Below, in pieces: positions 1 through 12,137 of a DNA stretch of 64,000 nt. How positions within the stretch are numbered: position 1 is the stretch's first letter; every line of letters starts with the position of its first letter. The DNA lies in the NCBI RefSeq assembly GCF_019649055.1, contig NW_026570456.1, positions 44,157 through 108,156 of the forward strand. The letters are read 5' to 3'. The stretch is from Paramacrobiotus metropolitanus (lineage: Eukaryota; Tardigrada; Eutardigrada; Parachela; Macrobiotidae). The notes beneath the pieces are model-generated. The model was not told where the DNA came from, did no database searches, and saw nothing but the letters and a program-made list of their open reading frames with translations. The translations under genes and the position numbers were made by a program.

Positions 1-406
1 TGAAAATCTACATGATTTATCGATTCGGTTCACGTCTTAGTACAACAGCGCAAGATTAATTAATCTGTGCAAATGCACTTCGACGACCTTTGTGTACTTG
101 GTTCCAGAACATCGTTAAGGTTCATCAACGTACTCCGTACTAGGGCACGTCTTATAGATACGTAGACTGGAATTTAAGATCTGAATTTGTGCGCCATCGC
201 ATAAGAGCCTATTAACGCCCTATTTGAAAAAGAAAACTATTTTAAAGGTCATAAACACAATTAATTGCGCTTACGAAAAAAATGTGAAGAAACCGTAGTT
301 ATGCAAAAGGATATTCTATACAAGTATACGCGACCTGCCTCTTATATTATGGTTAGGCAACCCACAAAGATTTATATGCGAGTATCTACGAGTATTAACA
401 AACACG
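1..406. other. Intergenic, left edge of window
   Basis: No open frame longer than chance and no recognisable exon is visible. The only clear feature is its right end, where the four bases CACG (403-406) precede the retrotransposon and are repeated just after it at 6808-6811. Confidence 0.6.
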
Positions 407-803
407 TGTAACATGATTTATCATGTGTACATGCACAACGTATGTACTGGTCGTTGGCATAACAGTAACAGTGAGTTGTTACACAACTCACTGGCCAACA
501 GAGTTGTTACACAATGCATAAGTGCCGGTTGGCGTTCGAGCCACAGTGCGTTGCTGTATAACGCACTGGCCAACAAAGGCATATTACGCAACACGGAAGT
601 GCATCCGTTTGAATGTCATAACTTCTATTCACTATACGCCAATAACGTTGTGTAACTGGACGTTGTCTTGTCCATCTGTTCTCATATATAAGTCCTATGT
701 TTTCAATACTAAAATCGTTGATAGTTTTAGTCAGTCTTAGATCAATAAAGACTTATACCATCTAGCCAGCTTTGAGTTACAGTTAGTAAGAACCTACGTT
801 ACA
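407..803 (+). repeat. 5' LTR of the gypsy element
   Basis: 397 bp, starting TGTAAC and ending GTTACA, a short terminal inverted repeat. It contains a TATA-like TATATAAG near 684 and an AATAAA polyadenylation signal near 745, consistent with U3-R-U5 order. Two hairpin-forming inverted repeats lie in its first third (453-499 and 528-574). The 80-residue open frame inside it occurs identically in the other LTR and is probably not a gene. Confidence 0.95.
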
Positions 804-805
804 AA

Positions 806-822
806 TGGTGGCTCCAGTGGTC
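806..822 (+). other. Probable tRNA primer binding site
   Basis: Two bases after the 5' LTR comes a stretch beginning TGGTGGCTCC. The initial TGG is what is expected of a site complementary to a tRNA 3' CCA end. The specific tRNA cannot be assigned from this window. Confidence 0.6.
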
Positions 823-1098
823 TTTAAAGTGTTTACTATCAACCTCCATTGACCTTTCCACACTGATCCCACTGTATCTACCGATCTTTATGGATTACAA
901 TGGATTACATTTGACCTTTATGTACTAAACTGACATCATAGTTCCATACAGCTTACAACATAAGTGAACTATCGGTTCCGATCCAGCTGTCTACATCTGA
1001 CATTTCAGTCCGATTCCTGTTTCTGCTATAACCCTGACCTTTCCATATTTGTCCACCATATGTACTGAACGGATTACTCTGTGACCTCTTATCAGTTG

Positions 1099-1611
1099 AT
1101 GCCGAACACTCGTAGTAACACCGACATACCGGATAAGAATTTTGAGCAAACCGACATCGAGCTGCGCCTTGCCAACCAGGCAGGTAAGACACGCAATACT
1201 GACAATAGAGCGACAGACACAGACAGTGACCTTTCCACAACATCAACGCCAAATCCAGCAACAATGACCACTATCACATTTGAGGATACCCAAGTGCAAG
1301 CAATCCATACAGGACTACAACCACTGATTTCAAAACACGACATCCTCAGACGGTTTAGCCTAAACGACATCCCAATCCTAATTGACCTTTACAACGTGAT
1401 CACTGTTACTGACGAAGCTGACGCACTATCCCAACTCCAAAATGGAACTTTTCCATTCAAGATGTCCAAGGCTGACCTTAAAGCATTGTATCTAGCAACA
1501 AAGGATAGGGCCTTCCAGTCATTAATCAACACAAACAATGTGTACGGAAGAAAGATCGACCAACTTCTTCAAGAAATGACCTCACTTAAACAACAACAAC
1601 AGCAACAACAA

Positions 1612-1658
<47 letters not shown>

Positions 1659-2664
1659 ACAACAACAGCAACAAACTGGATCAACTCCCATTACTACCAT
1701 TCTTCAAACGTCCGGAATGCAACTTTCTCCTAAAGATTTCCCGAAATTTGGCGGTGAGTCACACGAAGATGTACGCGAGTTTACCGAACGCTACGAAAGT
1801 TTTACCCGAGTTTATGGATGGACGGAAGCGACAAAACTGACGAATCTTAACTTGTGCTTCATCAACAATGCCTTAAGATGGTGGGAATCGGAGCAAACCA
1901 AACATGTAACCTGGATCAGCGCGAAGAACGCCCTGCTTAAAATTTTTGGCCCTACTGACCTGGACTACGACCTGAAGAAGGAAGAATACCAGAACTTAGC
2001 GAAGTCGGATCCTCCATCATACGTCACGAAAGTCCTGAAAATGTTTGATGTCATCAACCCTACAGCCACTGAGCACGAAAAGGCGAACGAATTATTTCGT
2101 GAACTCCCGACACGCATGAAATCGAACTTTGTCACCAATCGACCGACAACCGTAGCCCAGTTCCTGGACAAGCTGAAGACCGAGGCAACTAAGGAGCAGT
2201 ACAAGGAAAAGGCCCAAAGGGAATCAGAGGCTGATGACTCAAAAGCAAAGGTTTTCTTTACGGAAACACGGAACAGCGAAATAACTGATTTGTCTAAACG
2301 CCTGGATCAAGTAGTCAACATTGTGGAAAACATAACACGAGGATCCCAGCCCAACTTCCGGCGTAACGAAAGCCGATTTAACGGACGCAACACTCGTTCA
2401 GATGCAATATGTCACCGCTGTGGTAATAAAGGTCATATGCAGAAGGACTGTTGGACAAAATGCAATAAATGTGGAAGAAAAGGTCATGTCGCTCGCGAAT
2501 GCAGAAGCCAGGGACGAAATACGGACCAGAATTACAGAAGAAACCCGAACAATTTTTCCAGGGGAGGAAATTCTAACCGCGACAGTAATAATAACAACAG
2601 GCAACCGTCGTACTTCAGCTACGAAGAACACGACGACACACTGGAAATACCTGAGTTAAACTAA
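1099..2664 (+). CDS. gag: Gag polyprotein of the gypsy element
   Basis: An intact frame of about 521 residues from the ATG at 1099; the frame is open slightly upstream, but this is its first ATG. It carries a run of 28 glutamines encoded by mixed CAA/CAG codons (1591-1674), then a capsid-like helical region. Near the C-terminus are two CCHC zinc knuckles of the form CX2CX4HX4C (about 2410-2505). Gag packages element RNA in virus-like particles. The long polyglutamine run is unusual for gypsy Gag. The stop at 2662 separates it from pol, whose frame differs. Confidence 0.9.
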
Positions 2665-2682
2665 AGGCCGTGGCAGATAAGG

Positions 2683-5600
2683 CTCTTTTGCTACGGTAAA
2701 CAATCAACTGGTCTGTACAAATTCGACATCCGGCGCAATAACCTGCAAAGTACGAGTTGACAATGAGCCAATAGAAGCCATCGTAGATACCGGATCAGGA
2801 ATTTCAATAATAAATCAGAAATTTTTTGAGAAAAGAATTTGACTAAACAACCATGGAACGGTACCATCGCAACGTCCGCATCAGGTGATAAACTCAACAT
2901 TTCAGGATCATGCAGAGTCCCCATAGATTTGATGAAAGAGAGAGTATGGGTGAAAGCAGCCATACTAGAGGGGTTCCCTTATGCCATGCTGCTTGGGACC
3001 GACTATCTTCGGTCAACACCCTTTGTGATTGATTTCAAACAAAATAAAGTCTTCAATCCCAGGGCACGTCTAATGGCCGATTTAAAGAACACCATGCCAG
3101 TACCATCCACGAATACGCTACTCCGCAACCGGACATCCTCAGCACAACCTTTGCCCAAGTTTGGCCGATTTGGTCGGAGGGTTGGAGATGTACGAACACC
3201 CAATCAAACGCGCGATGAGAGGGAGGAGCAGCACTGTTCATCAGTGAAGAACCTAGGAATCACTGAAGGCATGATGTTAACAAAGAAGTCTCCGGAGAAG
3301 AAAGAAGTAGAGAGAGAAGAGAAGAAAGAAGAGAGAAGAGAAAAGATTGAAGAAGAGAGAGATAAAGAAAGAGAAGAGGAGGAGAAGGCGTACGCAGAAG
3401 AAAATGGGCAATTAAGCCCGAAAGACCTCCTGGGGGACTCATCAAAATTTATAGAGGACCAGCTGTCAATGGCCGACATTGAAGATATGGTCAAGCTAGG
3501 ACCGGAACTCACCGGTGAAGAGAAGAAAATGCTCCTGAAATTACTGTTTAAATACCGCGAGATTTTTCCAACGAAGCAATCACCAATGGGACGTGCAAAT
3601 TGTGCGAAGTGTTACATCGACACCGGTAATAACGAACCAACATCAAGGCACCTGAGACGATTTTCTCAGTGGGAACGTGAGGCAATTGATAAGCAAATAG
3701 ATGAATGGATACACCTAGGAATAATATCACCTTGCCAATCCCAGTATGCAGCTAATTTAGTTCCAATACAACAAAAGATAAAATTCGTATATGTGTGGAT
3801 TATCGGGACCTCAACAAAATTACTGTCAAAGATAAATACCCAATTCCAAGGATCGATGACTGCTTAGAATCGCTTAGAGGTAGTAAATATTTTACTAGTC
3901 TAGATCTAGTTCAAGGATACCTGCAAATTCCGATTGAAGAATCATCCAAGGTGAAAACAGCTTTCCTTACTTCGACAAACCAATACCAATTCGAGGTGAT
4001 GCCTTTTGGCCTTACCAATGCCCCCGCGACATTCCAGCGCATGATGAATAAAATTTTTACCGGATTAATTGGCCAATACATCGTTATTTACCTGGATGAT
4101 ATAAACATCCATAGCCGGACATTTCAGGAACACCTTGAGCATTTAGAAACAGTTTTACAAAGATTAACGGCAGCAGGACTAAAACTTAAACCATCAAAGT
4201 GCAACTTTGGACACCGTGAAGTAGAATTTTTGGGACATCTTGTCAATCCAGACGGCATATTTCCCAATCCCAAAAGAGTAGAAGCCATACAAAACTACCA
4301 AGCCCCGACAACCAGGAAACAACTTCGAGGATTTATCGGGATGGTCGGATATTACAGCAAGTTTATCCCGAACCTCGCTACAATATCGGCACCCTTACAT
4401 CAACTGACCTGCAAAGACACACCTTTCCAGTGGACAGAAACACAGCAGAAAGCTTTTGAAACATTGAAGCGAGCATTAACAACGAAACCCATTCTGGCAC
4501 ATTTCGACCGGAATTTACGGCACATAGTGGAGACGGACGCCAGTGGTGTTGGACTCGGTGCTGTTCTACACCAAGTCGAAAACGACGGAAGGAAAACGGT
4601 CATCACCTACGCGAGTAAAGCTTTATCAAAATCCGAACGGAACTACAGCGCCACGGAACAGGAATTATTAGCAGTAGTGTGGGCACTCGACAAGTTTCGC
4701 CCATATATAGGCGATCCAAATAGAACTTTTGAAGTTATAACGGACCACAATGCTCTGCGAGGACTTATAAACGCAAAGAATCTTACAGGACGTCACGCAC
4801 GTTGGATTTTAAGGTTACGGCAGTATAATTTTAATATCGGATACAGAGCCGGAAAAGAGAACGTTGTCGCCGATTGCCTGTCAAGATATCCTTTCGACAA
4901 TTCCAACACGCCTAAAAATCTGAAATTTGCCAACCCGTTATTTCACATAACGACTTCCAACCTAAAACAAGAGCAACAGACAGACAACTTCTGCAGGCGA
5001 ATTTCCAGTATCCTTAAAGGCCCGACGCACATCGAAGCCTATAAATACCGGCGTACACGATTCACGTTGATAGCTGACTTACTGTATCGCATAGCATACC
5101 GGAACGATAAAATGGTTACCCTGTTAGTCATCCCAAGATCAATGCAGAGAGAAGTTTTGCATAATGCACACGACGCAAATGGACATTTTGGAACTGAGAA
5201 AATGTATCACCAACTTCACGACAAATATTACTGGCCCGGCATGACGGACTCCATATCTGCATATATTAAACAATGTATTTCCTGTAATGTTAAAAGCCTC
5301 CACCAGGCAAACCATCAGGTTTGATGCAACCGTTTCCCGTGGAAGGACCTTGGCACACCATCGGAATAGACTATCAAGGCCCGTATACAACATCCTCAAA
5401 GGGGAACCAATACGTTATAGTTGCAATCGACCACCTGTCCAAGTGGATAGAAACAAAAGCCGTAAGAAATGCCACAGCAGAGAACGCCGCTAAATTTATA
5501 ATGGAGCAAATCATCCTACGTCATGGGGTACCAAAATACATCGTATCCGATCGAGGGAGACATTTTTGCAATGATCTTTTGTCACAGTTGACGAAGCTTC

Positions 5601-6331
5601 TAAACTGCAAACAACGGTTTACGACTTCATATCATCCACAAAGTAATGGAATGACAGAGCGAGCAAACAAGACTATTGCTGAATGTCTGTCGAAATACTG
5701 CGACGACCACAACAAATGGGATAACTACTTGCCCTTCGTAACACACTGCATTAATACAACCGTCAACGCCACTACAAAATACTCTCCATACGAACTCCTA
5801 CATGGACGCCAAGCAACATCTGCCCTCGACACAGCATTAAACCAACCGGAAGCCATTCACGACCTTGACCATTACGTGAAAGAAACTACGGAGTATATAA
5901 AAGATGCACAGGAACTAGCCAAACTACGATGTATCGATGGAAACGAAAGAAATCAAGTACCGTATAACGAGAGGAGAGTAGCTGCGCAGTACGAACCAAA
6001 TGACCTTGTGTACCGCTGGAACGTACCTCGGCTTGTTAACAAAGATGGCAAAATTATCCCAGCCGACACTCGGCTTACCACCAAACTGCTTAAACATTGG
6101 CACGGACCGTATCGCGTAATCCGACAGTTGAACAACGTTAACTACGAAATTGAGAACATAAACGGAAAACGCAAGAAGGACGTTGTCCACGTTTCCCAAC
6201 TGAAACCGTGGTACGACAAGTTAGATGAAGAGGAGAATATCCAACTCGCTAAAACGACTCCAAAAGAACAACATACAACAGAGAACAGAGACACTGGAAG
6301 CAACACCAAAACACCACAGGGACAACAATGA
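2683..6331 (+). pseudogene. pol: Pol polyprotein (protease-RT-RNase H-integrase), frame-broken
   Basis: The protease has a DTGSG active site at 2786-2800. Reverse transcriptase has a YLDD box at 4089-4100. RNase H shows a TDASG motif near 4533. Integrase has an N-terminal His-Cys zinc region near 5160-5290, a DD35E-type core and a GPY/F-like module near 6100. In the given sequence the frame is broken near 2838 (after protease), near 3785 (start of RT) and near 5290 (integrase zinc region). Each break sits at or beside a short A or T run. Between breaks the frames 2839-3867, 3795-5324 and 5321-6331 are long and clean. Given near-identical LTRs, the breaks are either consensus errors or very young mutations. 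Confidence 0.9.
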
Positions 6332-6401
6332 GCCAAGATACAATTTACGTGAAAGAAAAACAAGACCAGTTTATAAATAATTTTCAATTATTTTTTTCTT
6401 T

Positions 6402-6409
6402 AGAAGGAG
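6402..6409 (+). other. Polypurine tract
   Basis: A short purine run, AGAAGGAG, sits directly against the 3' LTR, where a plus-strand primer is expected. It is preceded by a T-rich stretch. Confidence 0.6.
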
Positions 6410-6807
6410 TGTAACATGATTTATCATGTGTACATGCACAACGTATGTACTGGTCGTTGGCATAACAGTAACAGTGAGTTGTTACACAACTCACTGGCCA
6501 ACAGAGTTGTTACACAATGCATAAGTGCCGGTTGGCGTTCGAGCCACAGTGCGTTGCTGTATAACGCACTGGCCAACAAAGGCATATTACGCAACACGGA
6601 AGTGCATCCGTTTGAATGTCATAACTTCTATTCACTATACGCCAATAACGTTGTGTAACTGGACGTTGTCTTGTCCATCTGTTCTCATATATAAGTCCTA
6701 TGTTTTCAATACTAAAAATCGTTGATAGTTTTAGTCAGTCTTAGATCAATAAAGACTTATACCATCTAGCCAGCTTTGAGTTACAGTTAGTAAGAACCTA
6801 CGTTACA
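6410..6807 (+). repeat. 3' LTR of the gypsy element
   Basis: 398 bp, identical by eye to the 5' LTR except for one extra A in a run near 6712. It is followed by the CACG target duplication at 6808-6811. Confidence 0.95.
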
Positions 6808-7254
6808 CACGTATAACTATTTCTGTGGATAGCAGATACACTCATACACAACACGCAAGTAGAACTGATTTTGTGCCCATTCTTTTATGTGCGGTAATAA
6901 GAAACCAAACATAACTGATGCAAAATTGCTCGCAAATCAATCAACAAATACCACTTTTGATTTAAGACATATACAGCATTCTACACAGTACACCGTCCCC
7001 TTGTCAAAAAATTAAACAGAGGCTTACATTCAGAAATATGATATTCTATGTACACTGGGAAAATGCAGGTTTATATAAAGCCGCGATTGGGATTTTTGAT
7101 GATCACGACGAGGAAACGCAGAGACCAGAAAAACAAACTAGAAACGCACTGTGATATCTGCGACGGTAATACATCCAGGATTTCTACAAAGACAAACCGT
7201 TAGTTCATCTCGTCCGCGTACAGACAAGCGGAAACATCAAGGTCGGACTTGCAT
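6808..7254. other. Intergenic
   Basis: No convincing coding or RNA feature is seen between the retrotransposon and the 3' end of the minus-strand gene at 7255. Confidence 0.5.
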
Positions 7255-8731
7255 CTAAATGCTGTAGTTTAAACCTACGGCGGGCCAGATATCCGGCACC
7301 CAACCGGACACCACAATTGAGCCATCTACCCGGGGCAGCGGTCTGGTGGTGCGACTGAAGAAGCGCGGTGTGGAGGGCCGCTTGGTGGCACCGGCAAAGC
7401 CCTTGTGGAAACCGGTAAATTTATTCTTGGAGAACAATGGCGGTCTTGTTATGGGGAAGTTATTAACTAGCATGGAATCAATACTCGGACTCTCGACGCC
7501 GACACCCTGCATCGGCACGCCACTCAGCGTGAATGTCGGCCGAGTGGGCTGGCGGGATGGGCGGGTAGCAGCGTACAGCGGATTGGATGTGACCATTACG
7601 GTGCGGAAGGGAGGCTTCTTGTACGGCCTTTTGGAGCTGCTCTTCATGGCGGAGCGGTAGATAGGGCTGACGGTCAGCAGTTCGTTGCTAATGGAGGGTA
7701 CGGTGCCGGCACTGTTGGGATCTTCTAGTAGAGAGGCCAAGTATTCCGGACTAAGACCTAAATTAACAACAGTTCCAGAGCGTCATTTCAGTTAATATAC
7801 ATCCGACTATCGTCGCGCTCCAGTATAATAAGTAAACAGTTAATAATTGAGCGTGGCGATGACTCGGCATACCAACTTTATTAAAAATTTAATCAGTATT
7901 AGAGCTCAAGCAATGGCCTTTTGCAGTTTGATCATTTTCGTACTTCAAATAAATATTTCTTATCAATGGTTTTATGGACTTTCGAGCTTGGCGAAAAAAC
8001 TACTATTACAAACCTAATGCCGCCACGGACGGTTAATATGCATGTAGTGGCACAACTGAATTCTCATATTTTATGCAGTTTTGTGGCTGTGTACATAAAA
8101 GTATCGATCCAAATATTTTTGCTGCATATTTATTGTCGTATATATAAACGAACACTAGAGTTAGTGCAAATAACAATAAAATTTTACTTCGAAGTGAAAG
8201 GTAACAAAACCTTGGTATATTTAAATGTGCTCCACTTGCTCTGCATGCGCATCAAATAATTACAGTGTAAAGATTTATTTTAGTAGTAAATTATTTCAGT
8301 AGACATACTGCATATTTGAATCAGTCCCGACAATCAGCAATCATGAACTTACAGAAGCAAAAATTACATATATCGCAGTAGTACTAATGCAACTTACGCT
8401 CAACGCAGTATTTGTCCAGTTCCCTTTCGTACAAACTCCCGCATTCGCATTTCATATTGGGGCCGACAGTGGCCGGCAGACAGACCGAGCCCGGTACTCG
8501 GCACGGGAGATCCTTTAATAAGCATAAACAGTCCAAATCCGATAACTCCTGCTGTGATCTGCAGGTTTTCGGTTGGCCAGTGTACGGCAACAAAGGCGGT
8601 GGTGTGGAAACCGCAGTTACCGGCGATTGCATCAATGCTGCTCGCAGTGACCCCGTACTAATAACCAGAGAGAAGACAGCAAAACCGATCACATGTCGCA
8701 ACATCAGCAGCGGCATTTTACTGACTGCCAT
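7255..8731 (-). CDS. Secreted Cys-rich / Ser-Thr-Pro-rich protein, unknown
   Basis: Two exons are predicted, 8731-8398 and 7757-7255, joined by a GTAAGT donor and a TTTAG acceptor in matching phase, giving about 278 residues. The N-terminus is a signal peptide with a hydrophobic core (GFAVFSLVIS). A compact region with about ten cysteines follows (residues 50-110), EGF- or EB-like in spacing but not assignable. The C-terminal two thirds is basic and rich in Ser, Thr, Pro and Arg, so probably disordered or O-glycosylated. The start was chosen as the first ATG (8731); the frame upstream lacks one. I do not recognise the family. Confidence 0.6.
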
Positions 8732-8773
8732 CCATTTACGCGTTAACAATACACTTCCATTACAATCGCTCAA

Positions 8774-10149
8774 CTGGTTTATTTTATATACACCAGAAAT
8801 TGTAAACTACCAGGCGATTGTGACACTTTTCGTACAAGTTCTTCCGCATGCAACGAATAACCGGTAAGATAGTCAAATGATAAGTCATATGCAGAATAAT
8901 ACCAAGTGTAATAAACACTGCATCTGCATATGTACTACAACGTGTTGGTAGCGACAGCTGTCAGCGTTGGATAAAATTCAGGATTTTTCTCTTTTGACAA
9001 CCAATAGCCAGATTTATATTTACCGGGTAAACATACAAACATGTGCTGAATATAACCCTCTTGATTATGAGTGGACCCGGTAAAGAAAAGACACCTAACC
9101 CGGCCTGGCCCAGAGCAGGATCGCCGAGTTGGATAATGTGTAGCGTGAGAACATGTCAATCGTGGTGGACCGGGTCGTGCGTAGCAAGCTGGCTGGACGA
9201 ACCACTTTCAAGGTCCTTTACGGACAATAAAGTAGCGTCTTAAGGTAAAGTGTTCACACTTGCCGTATGTGATTAGATGTTGGCCACAGACGACCAACCG
9301 GAAGTGGCATAATTATCCACACTTCATTACTTGTCGTTTGCATACAGACCGTGATCGCGGGAGCATGGTTAACTACTGATGATTACAATGACATAATAAT
9401 GTTCGCCGCTGCAAACCGTCAAATATTAAGAAGAGTACACCGGGTAATTAACGTAAACTTGACATCTGGCGAAAGATCGAGTAACACACAGCTGATGAAT
9501 GTACATATTTGATGGTGATTTCATTTTACACTCGAAATCTGCGGCTAGCGGCTACTGCACTGAATTCTTGGCAGCGGATTTCATTCATTTCAGCATTATG
9601 GTACACCCAAATGAGACCCAATGCACAGAACACTACTACATATCGCGAAAAACAACCATTTTGGAACCTTTCCAGTTTGTCAAACGAATAATACAGTCTG
9701 TGCGCGAAGGCATAACTAAAGAAGAATGTAACTATAAGTAACTAATAACTAACTATAAGTATTAATCTCATAATTTGCATTCAGAATACAAAGCAATTTT
9801 ACCTACCCTAGGTTAACTCCTCGCAACTTGCCACCAATGACCGATGAGTGACACTAGTCGAGTTTTGTTGCATTATTCCATACCTTACGTTAATCGATTA
9901 TACTGTATGTGTGCAACACGATTTTTGTTTTAGAAATGTTCAACTGACGAACAGAGAAATAACCACAGATCCGCACATTTTCACCAAGAATTTCGTAGCT
10001 GTATATATAGCTTCCGGTTAGTTAAAAAAAATTCTCAAAAGACCGTTTTACAGATGCAGCGAAGTTGGCTTTAACCGCTCACAAAAAATGCAAAAACCAC
10101 GTATATCAAACTTACAACATCACATGCAAAACACCGAACAAACTGCATA
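8774..10149. other. Intergenic region between two minus-strand genes
   Basis: Short open frames occur on both strands but none has splice context, composition or similarity suggesting a gene. It should contain the 3' flank of NUDT6 and the promoter of the secreted protein gene. Confidence 0.45.
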
Positions 10150-11641
10150 TCACACTGCGGAAGCCGAAGAAAGCGGACGATGAAACATCGTATAGGTACG
10201 ACCGGGAAATATGGATGGAAGAACATGACCCTCCATGTCCACCGAATGAAACCCCTCTCGCATGCCGGTACGGAGCAGCTGTAAGAGACGGCGCATCATG
10301 GGTGTTATCGCAGGGCCCGACTGCGCCAGAACCTCCTCCACATGACGCCAACGGCACTCCAACACTTCTTGTGCACACGGGACAGGTGTTGGGAGAACAG
10401 TCTGATTATCCGTCCCTTTGAGTCGCATCCGACATACGACGTAGATATCCGAGGCATTAAAAGAGGAAGGCACTTCATGATGTTGACGGAATGCAATTAC
10501 TGACTGAAACTCTGAAAAATGAAGTTTATTACACCGATATAGGCATTAAACAGACTGCAAATACCTGAATGAATGCCGGTTTCTTCGAACACTTCTCGCT
10601 GTGCTGTGAGAGAGATGTCTTCCGATGGTTCAGAAAATCCACCCGGAAACTTCCACAACTCCGGCTGCACAATAAGTTGCCATTAAAGGAAATTTACAGT
10701 AGAAGGCAATGCTTCTATGTAAAATATGATAAAAAAGAAAAAAATACAAAAGTGGAACTGTTGTAAAATACGCCTACCCGACTCCGATCCCGGATAAGAA
10801 GCACATGCTCACTTGCTGGATCCACAACACAGCCTACAGAAATATCACATATAGATATGCCGTAATTGGTACACGTATGAACTACTCTCACAAGCTATCC
10901 TGAGATTCATAGCCTGTCCTGGAAAACTTGAATTTGTAACTGTATAAGTATAATTACTGCACCTATTTACCCGCTACTCCCACGGTATGACTGGCAAAGC
11001 GTGGCATGGAATTGGGCTGATGGTCCACCAGCCATTTGTTCATCAGCAGTGTATCCTTTTCAGTATCACAATGGTGCAATTCAAAGCCCAAACGACGACA
11101 GACTGGTGCCAGTTGGAATGCTGACAACGGCAACTGCAGCCAGATTCCTCGCACTCCATCGCGTTTCCAACGGTGTACAGATTCTGCAAAACGGCAGTAT
11201 CGCATTCCGCTATAAATTTACAAATTTGCTTCTACCTGCTCACCCAGTTTACGGTGTCGCTTACGGCTTACCGAAGAGAGCTGTAGAAAATGCGTCAGCG
11301 GAATCTACGGGTGCGCGTATAGGTGCAATGGTCCTATCCTGTTTCAAGGAGACATTTATCTCCTCACATTGCGGCCGCTCGCCATTTGTACAGGTATCCG
11401 TTGGATGCTTCGCAGATTTCGCCCAGTCTTCCGCGACCAGTACACGCACACTCCCAAACTGATTAACGCCAGACACCGTAAAATATGCTCGCTTGTTTCG
11501 ATAACAGGTCGCATGGCCACTGACGTTCGTATTCCAATAGGCACGTGCAAAATCTGCAGAAAGACGAGGTATGTACCAGATTTCAAATAATACGGGATAG
11601 GCAGTCTTCTGTAGTTTTGCCGTCAATGATAAGAGCCACAT
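10150..11641 (-). CDS. NUDT6: NUDT6-like Nudix hydrolase
   Basis: Five exons are predicted: 11641-11272, 11183-10971, 10833-10778, 10664-10565 and 10511-10150. All junctions agree in phase, giving about 366 residues. The N-terminal region resembles the NUDT6 pre-Nudix domain (W-rich segment, then SHTVGVAG). The fourth exon encodes a complete Nudix box of the form GX5EX7REVXEEXGI, so the metal-binding catalytic glutamates are present. The last exon matches the family C-terminus, including a REGF motif. NUDT6 is a poorly understood Nudix hydrolase, in vertebrates encoded antisense to FGF2. The start at 11641 is the first in-frame ATG but is not conserved, so the N-terminus is uncertain. It is head to head with NUBPL, about 500 bp apart. 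Confidence 0.9.
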
Positions 11642-12137
11642 GATACTGCCTTCGCAAGCACTTGAACCTTCAACTTTAAAACTTTGCGATTACCTACGAG
11701 GAACACTTGTGCACAAACTGTGCGAACGCCTAATCCCATGCATCATCCGCCGTCTAGGAGATTTCGATAGCGTAGTTTTATCACAATACTCAGACTTTTA
11801 AAATTCGGATTAGCGCCGATCAGAAATCTGTCGTAAAGACAGTAAAGTGGTATTAATCGTAAAATGAAATAGTGGTTTGTCTGCGAAGTGGAGATACGCT
11901 GGATAACAAATCTGCCGCAGCACAGCTGATCACCAAGAATGTTTTGCTTTTCTATTCCATCACAGCCAACCGCGTGCGGTAGAAACGTTACGCTTTACCT
12001 GTCCCAGTCATAATAAACCATTTGTTACGATTTGTAATACTTATTTCCACGAGGAACATTACTTTTTTATCGTTAGTTTTTCCGTACGTTGCAGCCCACC
12101 GTTTATCTCCTGCAAGTTTTGCTCAACAACATACACC
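11642..12137. promoter_or_regulatory. Shared 5' region of NUDT6 and NUBPL
   Basis: The two genes diverge from this roughly 0.5 kb stretch, so it is likely a bidirectional promoter. No specific element can be named. The frame ahead of the NUBPL ATG stays open for some distance without another ATG. Confidence 0.45.

Larger units (their letters stand above)
407..6807 (+). mobile_element. Ty3/gypsy LTR retrotransposon, complete in structure
   Basis: The element is about 6.4 kb. Two direct LTRs (407-803 and 6410-6807) begin TG and end CA, and the whole is flanked by a CACG target duplication. Gag, protease, reverse transcriptase, RNase H and integrase follow in gypsy order, with integrase after RNase H. 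No envelope-like frame is seen after integrase, so it reads as a plain gypsy retrotransposon rather than an errantivirus. The LTRs differ visibly at only one homopolymer (A4 against A5), which implies a very recent insertion. The pol frame is nevertheless interrupted in the sequence as given. Confidence 0.95.

Noticed and set aside
413-655. 80-residue open frame in each LTR
   Set aside because: It is identical in both LTRs simply because the LTRs are identical, lies across hairpin structures, and has no protein features.
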